Assembly: GCA_037157565.1 (NCBI GenBank)
Contig: JAZHRO010000073.1
Span: 11,290,501-11,354,500, forward strand
Direction: 5' to 3'
From: Thalassia testudinum
Lineage: Eukaryota; Streptophyta; Magnoliopsida; Alismatales; Hydrocharitaceae
DNA length: 64,000 nt
Part shown: one piece after another, positions 43,977-56,900 of the stretch
Layout of the letters: every line of letters starts with the position of its first letter
How positions within the stretch are numbered: the first letter of the stretch is position 1
Position numbers and translations under genes: made by a program
Notes under the pieces: generated by a model
What the model was told of the DNA's origin: nothing
What the model saw: only the letters and a program-made list of their open reading frames with translations
Databases searched by the model: none

Positions 43977-44440
43977 CTGAAGAAGAGAGAGAGAAAGAAG
44001 AAGAAGAAGAAAGGCTTTGAGAAGCCTTGTGATTGATACCGTTGGTTTATTTCATGACATGGAAAATTGGCTAAGTGGTCTGAATTACTATAACAATATT
44101 GATTAGCTAACATATATGTATCTAGACTAAATAATTAGTGATAAATCACCATTGTTTTTGCTCTAGGTTTCATTTTGTTATGCCAAACTTTTCATATACT
44201 CATGTTCTACATTGAATATCATATTTGAGTAGATATTGTTTATTGTATATCATTATTTGGCTCGATTCTTTGTGCTTATTTACATTTTATTCGAGATTAG
44301 CGCGTGAATTCCATATTTGCTCCCTATGTTCGATCTTAGACTTTAAATTCGAGTTATAAATTTTATCTATTGATTGAGCGATTTAGGAGACTTTACCACA
44401 ACGAGACACTTTAATCTCCTGAATAGCCCTGTCAACATTT

Positions 44441-44460
44441 TGGCATTGTTGCCGAGGAGC
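44441..44460 (+). promoter_or_regulatory. Primer-binding site of B+
   Basis: TGGCATTGTTGCCGAGGAGC three bases after the 5' LTR; same type as in element 2 with a few changes. Confidence 0.75.
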
Positions 44461-45657
44461 ACGCACAATTCACCGCTATTCTTTATTTTAATTGATTATA
44501 TTTGAGCACTAACTTGCTTTATCTATTTTTTTTGATTTTGCGAGGTACTTCACGAGGCAATCTTCCATGCAAAACAACCACTCCCGGGGCAGGTAATTTC
44601 TGATTCTTCCCTAATCAACCTCATAATCTTGGGAAGATAAAAAGCAAACAATAAATTAGGAACTACTTGCCTTACTTTTATAGTAATTTTCATTAAGAAG
44701 GCAAGTTCCTTGATTTACGAAAAAGAAATTCTTCATATCTCATTGAAGGTTGAGGTGATTCTTATTAGCTATTCCCCATCCTGATTTCCTATACATACTA
44801 GGGACTACGCTTGATTTCTAAATCACCTTGGGTTAACACACTTCTTGCTTAAAGCCCAATGTGAACATTTTGAGATTTAATTGGACTTAAATAAAGCCAA
44901 TTAGGGTTTCAACAATTAGGGTTTGAATTATCAGAACACATTTTCCTACATAAAGAGAATAAACCCTCCCGCATTTGTGTGCTACCCAAACTCCTGTTTG
45001 AAAAGATCTAATCAAGAAAAACCCTAAAAATCAGGCTCTAAAATCACTTGTACCATAAAATCTTGGACCTAATAAATTGAGTCAAAGAAGGGTGATTTCT
45101 GGGTCTTGACCTAGATTTCATTCTGCCATCTTTAGGGCATGTCAGGTGAAGTTGGTCTACATTGTGAGCCAACCAACCTCCAAATTAGGTCACAAGTCAA
45201 ATTAACTTCTAATCAAGTGCAATTAAAGGCGAAAATTAGGACTTAAAACTGGTAGTCTTAAGAGGTCAAGTTATCCATTCTGGTCTACTTGGATTAGCAG
45301 TGACAAGGAAGGTCGGGTGAGGGAAACCCTGTAACCCATGGGGATGCTCTACCGTGTAGGGGTCTTTGCTGGACTCTCCCTTCCTGGCTGCCCAGGTAAT
45401 TCTTAGGTGGACGACTTTCTGATCCAGGGGAATCATCTGCCCCGAACCTCTATAGTCATTCAAAAATCTTTGGGTGCCTTGATTGGGTCCAATTCATATT
45501 CAGTCCCTCATCTATTTTCTAGAGCAAACACACAGGAAGGTCCTTGGGTTTTTAACTTAAGAGGCATCATTAGATCTTCTACGAGATTTCTAATCTGATC
45601 AACTTCAATCTAACCTGAGTTTTATTCTACATCTTGATTTCACCACCTGATTTGAAG
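44461..45657 (+). other. B+ 5' leader
   Basis: About 1.2 kb of AT-rich sequence with no supported gene. A short minus-strand frame at 45266-45463 overlaps a plus-strand one and is not accepted. Confidence 0.55.
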
Positions 45658-47649
45658 ATGCAGCCTGGCAATTTAGGAAGACATTTAAGAAACCTGAATC
45701 CCGAATGTCCATGGGAGATAAAATGATTGAGGATGCTCTGGAATTTTATGGAGTTAATGGCAAAACCTCAAATCCAGTCAGCATGATTCAGGTTAATATC
45801 CCAGAAACAACAACCTTTATTGCAAATTTTGCTCAATTAATATTGACACAAATAACAAATGGATCAACCCGAGATATTCTCATGATAGGATTATTGAATT
45901 AGAGAAATTGCATAACATTGAATATCTCCATTGCATGACAAATCCTGTACTTTGGGAAAGACACCAAGATGACCTTGAGAAATGGAAAGAGATGATAAAA
46001 TTGTTAAAACAGATTATCAATAAAAAGTACCCGTATATTCTTAAGCATTTAGAAAAACATCTTGGAATAAGACCGAGGATCAATCTGATTTCCCAAATCC
46101 CAGGTTCGAGAATCAAGGTTGTTGTGGATCCCCAACCTAGATGGAATATGATCCAACTTATGTACAAACTGATATGCCTGATCTTGATTCGGTTGGGAAG
46201 ATCCAATTGCAGGTGTTCTCGATTTCGAGCTAGCCCTAGAGATACGAGAGCCTGATTCTCCTAGCTTTGAATTCCCATATACCTGTAATGATGAGCTTAA
46301 AATAGAACTCCTCGAGAATGTAAATCTTGATCCTTATCCTGTTAAGGTAATTCTCGAGGATGATTCTGACATCCCAATAGAGCTTAGCCTAGATTTTAGT
46401 AATCCAATCCCTACCCTTAACCTAGAATTTGGATTCGAGGCTATTTGGGATAATTATGAAGCCCCATGTGATGAAACTCAGATTTTCGAGTTGAACTATG
46501 ATTCTAGGCCTATGTTTAATGACTACACCTCTCCAGACTCCTCCGAGATACAAATTGATTTGTCGGAAATCACGCCAATTTACAACATAGAAACCGAGGA
46601 GTTGGAAGAGTTGGGATTCGAATGGGTCTCTCCTGGGAGCCAAGAACCCGAGCCCATGCCTAATAGCGACACCTTTTTGAGTTTAGATTCTGAGTTTAGA
46701 TTAGATCCAAGTTAGGTTGCTACTTCTCCACATCTCGATTCACTTTGTGGTGGAACTTCTGATATGGAATCAGGTTCAGAACACGATCTTCGCAAATTCT
46801 CTGATGATTTCTAATCTTACTCTGATTTCGAAGAATCATTGTTTCCTGACGACTACGAGTCAATTTACGATCTTAGCATCCATGACCCATTCTTCGACTC
46901 TGACTCTGAGGTCCCTGATCCCAAGATCATCGATTCAAAATCGAGTTCCATTTACTTGGAATCATTCCTTTATGATCTACAGATTCAGAAACTACAAGTG
47001 CCGAGAGTGTATGCAATCCAGAGTTTGAATCCTTTCTTAACTCCGATTCTCATGATTCGGTAAACACTCTTCAGGCTTTTACATTTGATTTTGACAGGAT
47101 CTATGAGGACTCTCTAGATACACTTACCTTTGAACCTTTTCTAGAGGAGCCCTCATACACAGTTCTCTTGGAAGCCACCTCTTCTACAGTACATACAAAA
47201 CCTTCTCGTATGCGATCCCAACCCCTACCCGCAACCAGAATCAACTTCTACTCTAATTCTCCTCTTCACGATCGTACATGATTCTTATCCATCTTTTGAT
47301 CGGGATTTGGACATCGATCAAACTGCCAATCACATCTCATCCTTCTCTGGTCACTCTTGTAGATTTCCTACATCCTCCACAGACTCTTTTTTATGTAAGG
47401 ATCCCTACTCTGACCAAGCTGATTGTAATCAGATAAACTTGCGATTTTCACTTCCATATCTTCTTAAGCCTCACAGCATCTGGTGGGTTCCACATCTGCT
47501 GATCCATATTCATCAACCCACTAGATTGATTGGATTTGGGTTACATTATCAACCTGTTGATCTAAATAAGCACCTAGTTGAACCAACTAGGCTTTTGATT
47601 AAGGTGCTTGTTCTACAAAACTCATCTGATTTGACCACTCCTTTTTTAT
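45658..47649 (+). pseudogene. B+ acidic-protein gene remnant
   Basis: Unknown protein. From an ATG at 45658 (MQPGNLGRHL), through frameshifts: a helical Lys/Leu-rich part (DLEKWKEMIKLLKQIINKKY at about 45973), then a long acidic stretch open from about 46188 to 46713 rich in Asp, Glu, Ser, Pro and Phe (FELALEIREPDSPSFEF, LEDDSDIPIELSLDFSNP, YTSPDSSEIQIDLSEITP), and further pieces to about 47650 (FFDSDSEVPDPK, DRIYEDSLDTLTFEPF). Stops at 46713 and 46813 and several shifts disable it. The plan, Tyr/Pro or polar start, helical middle, acidic end, equals that of A1/A2, but residue identity is low. No gag, protease, RT or integrase motif. Confidence 0.55.
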
Positions 47650-49263
47650 GACCACTTTCTGCTCGACTGAAGGTATTGAATTTAACACTTAATGGGAGGC
47701 AACCCGTCATTTCAAAAACCCGAGACCCTTCTAATTATCTTTTTGAGCTTCACGTTTATTGCACTTTGAGTTCAGAGTTAGAGCAACAGATCTCACCTAT
47801 AGTACTTATACCAGAGCTTGAAATCGTCCGCAATAGTCATACCGACCCATTCACCCACCCTTTACCCTGTTCTAACCCGTGAACCATGCTAATTTCATAC
47901 CCTCCACTTTACAATGAGGATATTGCAAAACTTAAGCATGGGGGGTGTTAAAGTGCAAACACACAAAAACTCAAGTTTCTGAGGGGTTCCCACAAAAAAT
48001 TACATATTCCAAAAAATCAAAAAAATAAAAAAATTAAAAAAAAAAATGTAGAAAGGCGAAGAAATTTTGAGAGGATTAATTGCATATCATTTTAAGGAAG
48101 ACAGGAGGTGTTTTAAATGTCAAAAAGGAGCAACAATTTGAAATAAAAAGTGATAGTCATTAGTAAATGATTATGGAATCTACTTAAATTCTAGACCAAA
48201 TCTAAAAAAAAAAAGTCCTAAAAGAACAGAGCGATAAAGAGATTAGTATAAGTGTTGATCTTAGGCTTCTTGGGCTTGTTTTAGGGCTTAAAAATTCACG
48301 TATCCGTTAAGATCTGGATAGTCCTCAAGAGGTTGAGGAAGATGCGAAGCTTACACATTAGGTCTAAAGCTTAAGGATTATTTGGCCACGTTAACTGACC
48401 TCTAGTTTGCAAGACACGGTAACCTAAGCACCTTAATCCACACACAATTCTGGTTTAGTGCGCTTAATAATCAAAATCATGCAAAAGCGTTTAATTCTAT
48501 TATGAAAAAGCTACTTAGATTAGGAGCAGCTTATTAGCACAAGTTGATTTGAATGAGCTCTCGGTACGTAAAGGCAGGAAATTTCCCTTAAAGATGCACA
48601 ATAACATACTGTCTCCTTGGTACTTGTCTCCTAGGATATCTAAATATCCTATTGGGGGCATGTAAGCACCTTGTGCTGGTTTAGGTGCCATGGGCAGGAT
48701 TATCCCGAAATGTCAATTGTCAGGACCTGAATTTAGCTACAGAATGCCATGGGTGACACTATCTCGAAGTGTCGAAAGCTAGGGTTCTGAGGGTTGCCAT
48801 GAGCGGTGCTATCTTGAAGCATCGAAAGCTAGGGACCCTACGAGGATTGATGGTGGGAACAAGGAATTCAATACTAACAATGTTTTAAGGCCAATCCGAA
48901 ACTAGAAATAATCGAGAAAAAGAGAGAAAACTCTCCAAAAATGCAAACATTCTTCTATCCTTCTCTTTTACAAAAATGCATTACAAACTGAATCGGGACT
49001 AACCATGTTACAAGCATGGGTGCTTTAATCGTAGGGTTCAACGAACCTCAGGTTAGTTTATGTGGGCCTTAGAAACCTTCACGGCAAACTGAGGCTGAAG
49101 TTGGTCAGGTTTGGATCTTGATTGATACTTGAGTACCTCTAGGCCTACTATTAGCATTTTGACCTAATTTATAAAAAGAAGAATAAATCAGGACTTTGAG
49201 CTTTAAAGCATGGTCTAGAAATCAAGTTCATTTCATAAGATTTTGCTAAGGGACTAGCAAAAA
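47650..49263 (+). other. B+ 3' leader
   Basis: Starts with AATGGGAGGCAACCCGT (47691-47707), a stretch I know from 3' regions of plant gypsy elements. PPT-like block GGATATTGCAAAACTTAAGC followed by ATGGGGGG (47918-47946). Three imperfect copies of a roughly 45-bp motif (GCCATGGGTGACACTATC, GAAGTGTCGAAAGCTAGGG) at 48685-48727, 48743-48787 and 48793-48838. No supported gene. Confidence 0.6.
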
Positions 49264-49279
49264 TTAGGCATAGGGGTAT
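49264..49279 (+). promoter_or_regulatory. Polypurine tract of B+
   Basis: ATTAGGCATAGGGGTA immediately before the TGATGATAAC start of the 3' LTR. Confidence 0.75.
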
Positions 49280-51388
49280 GATGATAACGTCATCATCAAC
49301 CATATCTAGCTTTAATTAGTCATATTTCATTAATAAATGCTCCTACATAACCGCAAAAGGACCGTAATTCACTATACATCCTTTTTGAGAGTTTAACATG
49401 AAATCAGGGTTAAAACTGTAATTTTACCATCATATCATAAATGTAGAATAACCATGGGTTTTCTCAGGGGTTTATTAAATGTCAAATATGCATTAAAAGT
49501 CTAACAAGAGGATCCGTGCAGATAGAAATGAGTTTTCATGTGTTACGAGAATTAAATGACATCTAAAATCTTAAAAATAGACCCGCTTAATTCACTAAGG
49601 TTTTGGTCAGGATAAAATTCACCTAAATCCTCTAAAAATTATAAAAAATTATTCTCTAGGATTTGGCATCTTTGATTTGACCATTGGAACCCATTTTGAC
49701 ATAAAATAGAGTCTCAGATAGATAGTTGCCCTAATTTGGGTTTCTACACAATTTACCCAGTCAAACTTCATCAAAACCTAAATCCAACTTCACCATCAGA
49801 TTTCTGAGGTCCAAATTAGATTTGTACCAAACTTTGGGCTCTATCAGAGTTCACCTTGACCTAGTTTGCATGTTAGTCCAGTTTGACTCTTTTTCTTACT
49901 TAAACCCCTAGATTTCAAAAATCTATTGCAATCAGGTCCCTAACTTTATCATTGTTCTTTGCAAAAATGTCCTCATGCCATTTTTGGAAGGTCAGACCAC
50001 CACCATCGAGTTTCGAGCGAGGATTTCTCACTCGATTCTCAAGCAATCAGTCTCATATTTTAACCAGAGATTCCTTGAGGAATTCTATTTCCATCAAACC
50101 TAGCCTTGGACACCAATTCTTTCCCAATCTCCCATGCGAATGCATGGGAGATGTGGGTTTCCCACATGCACAAGAAGCTTAGAGTTTCCAAGCTTGTTTC
50201 CAAGCTTGGAACTCCATCCTATGCCCTATAAAAGCATGCCCAATGCAAGGTCGTGCTCCTTAGCTAGGTTTTGGCCCAAAAACCCTCTTCAAATTGCCTC
50301 TCGGCCACCTCCACCCTAGCTTCAGTGAGCCTCCTCCTCCGTCGTCCTATGGCCTCCCAACGACCAAATTGGGAGTGTCTCCTTCCTCCTTGACTTCCTT
50401 CGCCTCTCGACGGTCAACTTAGAGGTGCCCTAGCCCCTTCTTCCTCGCCGTCTCCCTCCTCGGAGATATCCTTCGTCCCCGGCGATGGCCAACCACAGCT
50501 GACACCATCCTTCCTCCCTTCGTCCATTAATTAGCTCAACTTCCTCCCCTTTCTCTCTAAACTTCATTCAACCTTTTCTTAACCTAATTCGAACACCGCT
50601 CCGCCTTCCACACTGTCATCTTCCTCACAACCAGCTGAGCTCCGGTGAAGCCTCTCGCAGTCCACAATCCCCCAAGTCACAGGGATTGGGTCCCCTTCAC
50701 CTCACATCCACTTACTCGAGCTCACTGCTCGCCTGCGATCACTCCTGCAGGCCTACACCCGGATCCGATTACTGTTCCTACCCAATTACCTGGTTAACCC
50801 TGGGTCTTTGAGAGAGAGAAGAGAAATAAAGGAGGAATTGTGAGGGGAGAGAGGGGGGGTTTGCTCTTCCGAGCTCTCAACCCTTAACCATTGAAGAAGG
50901 ACCTTTGTGCTTGTAGGGAGGAAAGAGAAAGGCTGAAGAAGAGAGAGAGAGAGAAGAAGAAAGGCTTTGAGAAGCCTTGTGATTGATACTGTTGGTTTAT
51001 TTCATGACATGGAAATTGGCTAAGTGGTCCTGATTACTGTAGCAATATTGATTAGCTAACATATATGTATCTAGATTAAATAATTGGTGATATAAATCAC
51101 CATTGTTTTTGCTCTAGGTTTCTTTTTGCTATGCCAAACTCTTCATATATTCATGTTCTATATTGAATATCATATTTTAGTAGATATTATTCATTGTATA
51201 TCATTATTTGGCTTGATTCTTTGTGCTCATTTACATTTTATTTGAGATTAGCGTGTGAATTCCATAATTGCTTCTTATGTTCAACCTCGAACTTCAAATT
51301 CGAGTTATAAATTTTATCTATTGATTGAGCGATTTAGGAGACTTTACTATAATGAGACACTTTAATCTCCTAAATAGCCCTGTCAACA
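49280..51388 (+). repeat. B+ 3' LTR
   Basis: 2109 bp; matches the 5' LTR except for a deletion of about 518 bp at about 50660 (junction CCACAATCC/CCCAAGTCA). Terminal hairpin TGATGAT/ATCATCA with 6-nt loop at 49280-49299. Promoter repeats as in the 5' LTR. The frames inside (49952-50319) are not accepted as genes. Confidence 0.85.
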
Positions 51389-52733
51389 ATAGTTTTAGGT
51401 CAATAGAAACCCTTAGATCCAAAATCCTGCTTTCCCTGAAGTTAACTTCCCAAATCCTCATTTCCAAATTTCTATCCTCCAACATTAAGTGCTCGGGCTC
51501 CGGGACCTCTAGCATATCATTCACCCCATATGATTTACCCAAGTCCAGAAACCTTGACTGAATCAGAATTGACTTGGGCACAACGATCTCAAAAGTATGA
51601 TCATTCAGCTCTTTGGGGTGTGGTTGAAGAATAGGGCTACTGATTGAATCTTCTAGTAAATGAGGATTCAGATCCTCCAAGTTAGCCCCAACCAGATCAC
51701 AATCTTCAATAATCGGGCTATCAAATTGTTCATCAGATTCTTCAGACCCATTTGTCTTACTAAAATCATCTTCCTTAAGCTCAAGTGAGACTTCACCTAA
51801 AGATTCCTTACCCTCAGCATTAAAGAATTCTTGATCCTCATTTAGATATGTCTCAAAATCATATGTCATTACATGGTTCATGGAGACATTTTTTGTCATT
51901 CCCTGGCTAGGGGATCTTGGGTGAACCAATTGGTTCATCCTGAATCGGTTGCTCTAGACCAACTTGGTCATCTCCGTTCTCAGAACATGTATCCCCCCCA
52001 ACAGGCACCTGAGTGGGTTCAAACATTGGCTCTCCAGAAGAGGGTTCATCTTGAGAATCGTCCTAAGACTGGACTAGGGCAACCACGAATTTCATCCTCA
52101 ATCTCAAAATTTCCCAAGTAAAAACTCACCCAGGCCCCTATCCCTAACATCTTGGAGCAAATCCAATAAAGAGCTATTTAGCTCTTCAATCATTTTGATC
52201 ATGGGCTTTAATGCTTCAGTGCATGGTGTTGGATGAGCTTCTAATGATTGTATAGTGTTCGTCAAGTTAGCCAACACCCTGTCTTAGACCTGGTTCACCT
52301 AAACCGAATAGTTTGGCTCAGGGTTGGGTGGGTTTGGGTTCAATCTAGGGGTGTCAAGATATTGAGGTTCTCAGGTCCCTCCCTGATAGCAGGTCATTTC
52401 GGGTTGTTCAAGGAATGGTGGTGACCTATATTTAGCATAATCCTGGGGAGGGTAGGTGTTATAGTTAACATATCCTTCTTGATTGTAGATTAGGTTAGGT
52501 TGATCATCAACGGGTGGAGACCTATAATCATTGTAGCTCTGGGAAGGATAGTTATCATAGTCTTGTCCACGGTTAGGCTCTGGACATTGAGGTGCGGAAT
52601 CATATCTGCAATCAAAGTTATTCCAGCTAGTGGATGAGTAATCATAAGTCAAGTTGGGATAGTAATTATCTTGAGGATAAGTGGTGGTTGGAGGGTAGGA
52701 TTGGAAATGTGTGTATGGTGTGGAAGAATACAT
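51389..52733 (-). pseudogene. A2 acidic-protein gene remnant
   Basis: Minus strand from ATG 52731-52733. N-terminal Tyr/Pro/Asn-rich region (MYSSTPYTHFQSYPP, NYPSQSYNDYRSPP) to a TGA at 52371, then the helical part (VLANLTNTIQSLEAHPTPC, MIKMIEELNSSLLDLLQDV), VALVQS followed by DDSQDEP, PVGGDTC at a run of seven Gs, and an acidic part (YDFETYLNEDQEFFNAEGK, LEEDSI-like LLEDSISS, VPKSILIQSRFLDLGKSY, VPEPEHLMLEDRN). The gene continues past the B+ insertion into 40376-40283. Several stops, so dead, but the match to A1 over some 400 residues shows a once-real protein. No membrane span or known domain seen. Confidence 0.7.
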
Positions 52734-53940
52734 GGTGAAACAGGAGGGAAAACAGATAGAGAAAGGTGCCCTACAATACAATCAACCAAACTTGTCCTTA
52801 GGTAGGTTAGCCTATAGATCTACAGACTCTCAGAACTCGTCTTGAGATGACAGAAATGATTTGGTCTACTTCTATCCAGCCAATCCAACTAGTTAGAGGG
52901 AGGGGTTGGGGAGAAGGTTCTTCTCTTAGCTTTTTCCTCAGGTTCTTTTGATACCCCCCAACCGTGATCGTTTGACGCTACTCCCCTAGCTAGACATTAG
53001 AAGTAGATTAATCGAAAAAAATCTCAGTTGGAGTCCCGAAGAACGAATCAATCCTTAAGGCCAACGTCTACTCAGTTTTAATTAGGCTTGGGATGATTGT
53101 GCTCTTGGAATGCGATGGGCCCTTTAGATGGGTTTTTCCCTTAATGATCAGTTAATATGCATGTGCGTGCACAACCAGGGTTTGCAAACAAGGTTATTTG
53201 ATTATGTGTCTTTAAGGGTTTAACCTTGTTTAGTAGCTTTTAGGGCTTAATCTTAAGTGTATTCAATCAAGTTTAGGAGAACACTCCAAGTTTTGTAAGC
53301 ACCAGTGATGATATATTCCCTTAAAAATCAGAAATAATGTGGAGTGCCTGGTTCAACTCTAAAAATCAACCCTAAGTGGCAAGCTCCTTGATGGATCAAT
53401 TTTATTTTGAGTGATGCGGCCCACACAAATCAATCAATTGGCCTATTCGCACCATAGATTAAAGCACACAATGTCTTAGCCTAATCAGATTTCTACTCAC
53501 TTATGCGTATTGAGTTGAAGTGTATCGGATCCACATGTCAGATCCCGGTTAAGTGGTAGAATCAAAGTGATTGTGCACCTTAGGATGAGAATTTGTGGGT
53601 GTTAAGTGTATCTCTTTTAATTAAATCCCATAAGAGAAGAGTTTTTTTTTTTTTTTGAATTTATGCAGGTGGGTGATGTGAAGTGACAATTAAATAATTA
53701 GATTTATCCTAGGAATTATAAAAGCACCTAGGTTGGTTTGATTTTGAGTTATTAATGTGGCGAAATGGAAACTAGGGTAGGGATGGTTGGGTAAACTTAC
53801 AGAACCTTCTAACTATACTTTACTCTGATCTATCTGCTTTGGCTTGCCTTGGAAGGGTACCTGTAATCACAGAAAGAAAGGAGCAAAGTGAGCTAAAAAG
53901 TTAAGTAAGGCGAAAAAACGTGAGAAAAACCAAAGAGCGT
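52734..53940 (-). other. A2 5' leader
   Basis: 1.2 kb without a gene, alignable by eye with the element 2 leader 20601-21827 (ATCGTTTGACGCTACTCCCC, AAGGCCAACGTCTACTCAG, GCGTGCACAACCAGGGTTT). Confidence 0.75.
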
Positions 53941-53962
53941 TGCCTCCCTAGCAATGGCACCA
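53941..53962 (-). promoter_or_regulatory. Primer-binding site of A2
   Basis: Minus strand TGGTGCCATTGCTAGGGAGG, three bases from the 5' LTR; one base from element 2's TGGCACC/TGGCGCC type at several positions, consistent with C-to-T decay. Confidence 0.75.
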
Positions 53963-53965
53963 AAA

Positions 53966-56900
53966 TGATGCGTCGGATCTCGTCACATAAAGGGTTTGAG
54001 TTTGGAAACCCTTCGTCGTAGTTTGATTCGCAAGCAATCTCGTCAATCAAATAATATTTATAATAGAAACTCGAGAGGTGAGTCCCAAGTCGAATATGGG
54101 AAGGCGAACATTTGGTTTGAAAAATCCACATTTTGCTTTTTATTTCTTTTTGTTGTTTTTATCTTTTCTATTTTTTTTTGGTATTTTTATCAAGCAAGAG
54201 ATCAGGTCGATGCAAACTTGTCTAACTAATCTACTTGCAAAAATAATATATATATAGAGAAGAATAATATATATTTCTTGATTAAATATTTCTACAACTG
54301 TGAAAGCGGGAAAAACTACACTAGAAAGCAGTAAAGATAGATATAGGTGAGAGAATCCTCCTCGACGGTCGCTCGGAGGATGACTCACTTTGACGTTGCC
54401 TGTAAGAAGGTGGTGAGGAGTGAGACAAATAAGGACGGAGCTGGAGGATGGAGGGCGGGGCAGGACGACGTCGCAGTGAGGATCTACTTCCCGAAATTGG
54501 TGTGAAGATGGTCTCGGGATGCTCCACGAATGGGGATGAGGGGAAGAAAAAATATTTGATTCTACCCTAGAGGAGCATCCCGAGCTTGAGACAAGCTTTC
54601 TCTAGAGCCTTGGAGGTGGTGAGAAAAAGAAAGGAGGAGATGAAGAAAATGGGAGGGGTAGGGGTCCTTTTATAATGGAGGAAAGGATCAATTTCGTATA
54701 TAGGACATTTAGTGATGGTCATAAATGTCGTTGATGATCCGCCGCAAATGTCGCTGAAGACAGCCTTACACCCACGCAGCCATTGCACTGGTGAGTGCTT
54801 TACGCGCTGATAACGGCCGTTCTGACTATGTTTTGTTGTTTTGCTACGGAAATTACGTTGTAGTACAGATAGTCATTGCCATTATTACAATTTATTACTC
54901 GGAAATAAAAGAGTTCCCGAGGTCGAACTCAAGGAGCAAGTTGTATTCTAGAAGTACAATATTTCTATTACAAAAATAAAGAGAGAGAGAGAGAGAGAAT
55001 TTGTTGGCTTCTCCTTCTTCTTTCTCGTCTGTCTTCTTTTCTCTTCTCTTTTTTTTTTTTCTTCTTTCTTCTTCTCGCAGTCCTTCTTTCTTGGCCTTCT
55101 TCTTCTTTCTGTCCGTCTCTTTTTTCTTCTTCCTTGCGATCCTGTTCTCTTTTCTTCTCCTTCTTCTTTGCCTTCAGAGCGTCGTCTGATTTCTCAATCA
55201 GACGACTTAAGTAGCTGCTGCTACAGTGCGTCTTTTCTTCTTTCCTCTGTGGCTTTCTTCTTCTTCTTCCTGCATTCTCTTCTTCTTCTTCTTCACCTGT
55301 GCCTGCACACTCAAAGTTCGATCAGAGGGCAAAACCTACTCTACCCTCCCCCCCGTCTCTCTCTCTTAGAATCACTCGTAGGATAGCTCTCCCAGAGCTA
55401 CCGGGTAGTCGGGTACGGGTCGCGCCCGGGTCCAGGCCCACCGGCGTGCGGTGGTGGGCAAGGAGTGCAGGTCGGGCTAATCGGGTCGGGCCAGGTCCGC
55501 GGGGCGTGAGCGCGAACGAGGCCAAGTAATCGGGCGGGTGAAGGGGACCTCACCCCGTGATCTGAGGCGAACAGTTTAAGGCACTTTTTGCCTTTAAGCG
55601 CCCGCTCGCCTCAGTGAGTTTCCGAGGTGGGACTAAATGTCCCACCCCAATTGGACGCCCGTGCAGAGGAGGCAGCGCACAATCGAGGCTCCACGCGAAG
55701 GCTTTGCCCCAACTGTAGCCTGGGACTTCTTTGCGGAGATGCCCCGTGCAGCTTGGGAGTCTGACCTGGGCGTGGTGCGCCTGGAGGAGCAGGTCGAAGA
55801 AGCTGCTTCACTCAGCAATGGCGGCGGCGAGCGAAGTACCTGCTCACAGAGAAACGGCCTCTCGGTCTAATCAGGTACGCGGAGGACCTTCGCCGTAGCA
55901 CGGCGAAGGTGGTTGGGGTGTCTGCAGGTGGCGGGGCGGAGCCTAAGGGCCGCCCTAGGTCAAACTGCAGGTTGAGAGATGGGTTTGGTCGGTGGGTCTG
56001 CAGAGGGTGATTGGTGGGAAGTGGAAGGGCGGAGGTTGATCAGGGTGAGGAGGCGGAGGTTCTATGAGGGTCGGCGAGTCGTGTGGGGTGGTGGAATGAC
56101 GGGAGCGAGTAGCCGGAGTTTGGCCGGAGATGGAGAAGGTGAGGGTGATTAGGCGCGGTCGAGGGGTAATTAGATAAAAATAGCAGGGGGAAAAGAGAGA
56201 GAGGAGGTAGGGAAGTAGTTCTAACCTAACTAAAGGGACAAAGGGGGCGAGGAGGCGGACAGCTGTACCTGCTGTCGCCGGAGAAGAAGGTGCCCAGTGG
56301 GGGAGGACGACAGCGATGACGGGGCAGAGGCAGCGCACGCTGGTATTGCGCGACGTGGAGGAATATCAGGGAGGTGGCTCTGCTACTGGTATTGCAGCAG
56401 AGCGACGAGGAGGAGGAGGAGAAACCGCCGGAGCAAGGGGGCGTCTGTCGGAGTGGGAAGAGAGGAAGTGAGGGGGTATCTCAGTCAGATCCGAGCTGAG
56501 GAGAACGACAGAGCTTGTGGGGTTTTTATAGAGGTAGAGACGGAGAGGAGGGCGGAGGGAGGCGACGTGCCTCCCTCGCCGGTGCCTCCCTTGCCGGAGG
56601 ACGCCGGAGGAAGGAGACCCATACCGTCCGTGCGTTCGTACGGCCGGTATGGGTGGTTGCAGCACTCAGGGGGGTGTTGGCAGGCCCCCCCCTCACCCTG
56701 CGCGGCTCCATGCTCCGCGCAAGGTCGCCGGAGCATGGTGCTGCTCAGGTTTTGCAGGAGGGACCTAAACGCAAAGAACGGAGGAGAGTTAGGGGCCAAA
56801 ATGTGAGGGTTCAAAAGTTGAGGGCCAAAAAGTAAATATATGAGGACCAAAGTGTAAAGTTGGTCAAGAAGGTTTCTTTTTAGGCTCAAGTTTTTATACA

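Larger units (their letters stand above)
40377..44437 (+). repeat. B+ 5' LTR with nested solo LTR
   Basis: TGATGATAAC to CTGTCAACA; about 2627 bp without the insertion. It starts with the perfect hairpin TGATGAT/ATCATCA (40377-40393). TATA box at 41326-41333. A further hairpin TGTGGGAC/GTCCCACA lies at about 42209-42229. The segment about 41758-42288 is absent from the 3' LTR but present in the solo LTR 54808-57432, so it is ancestral. Open frames in it (41174-42342) are not supported as genes. Confidence 0.85.
40377..51388 (+). mobile_element. B+: non-autonomous gypsy-type element inserted in A2
   Basis: LTRs 40377-44437 (holding a nested solo LTR) and 49280-51388, PBS, a 4.8 kb internal region without gag or pol, and a PPT. 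Flanks GTAGT (40372-40376) and ATAGT (51389-51393) are a 5-bp duplication with one transition. It lies within the A2 acidic-protein gene. Its own internal gene also encodes an acidic protein, diverged from that of A2. Confidence 0.85.
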
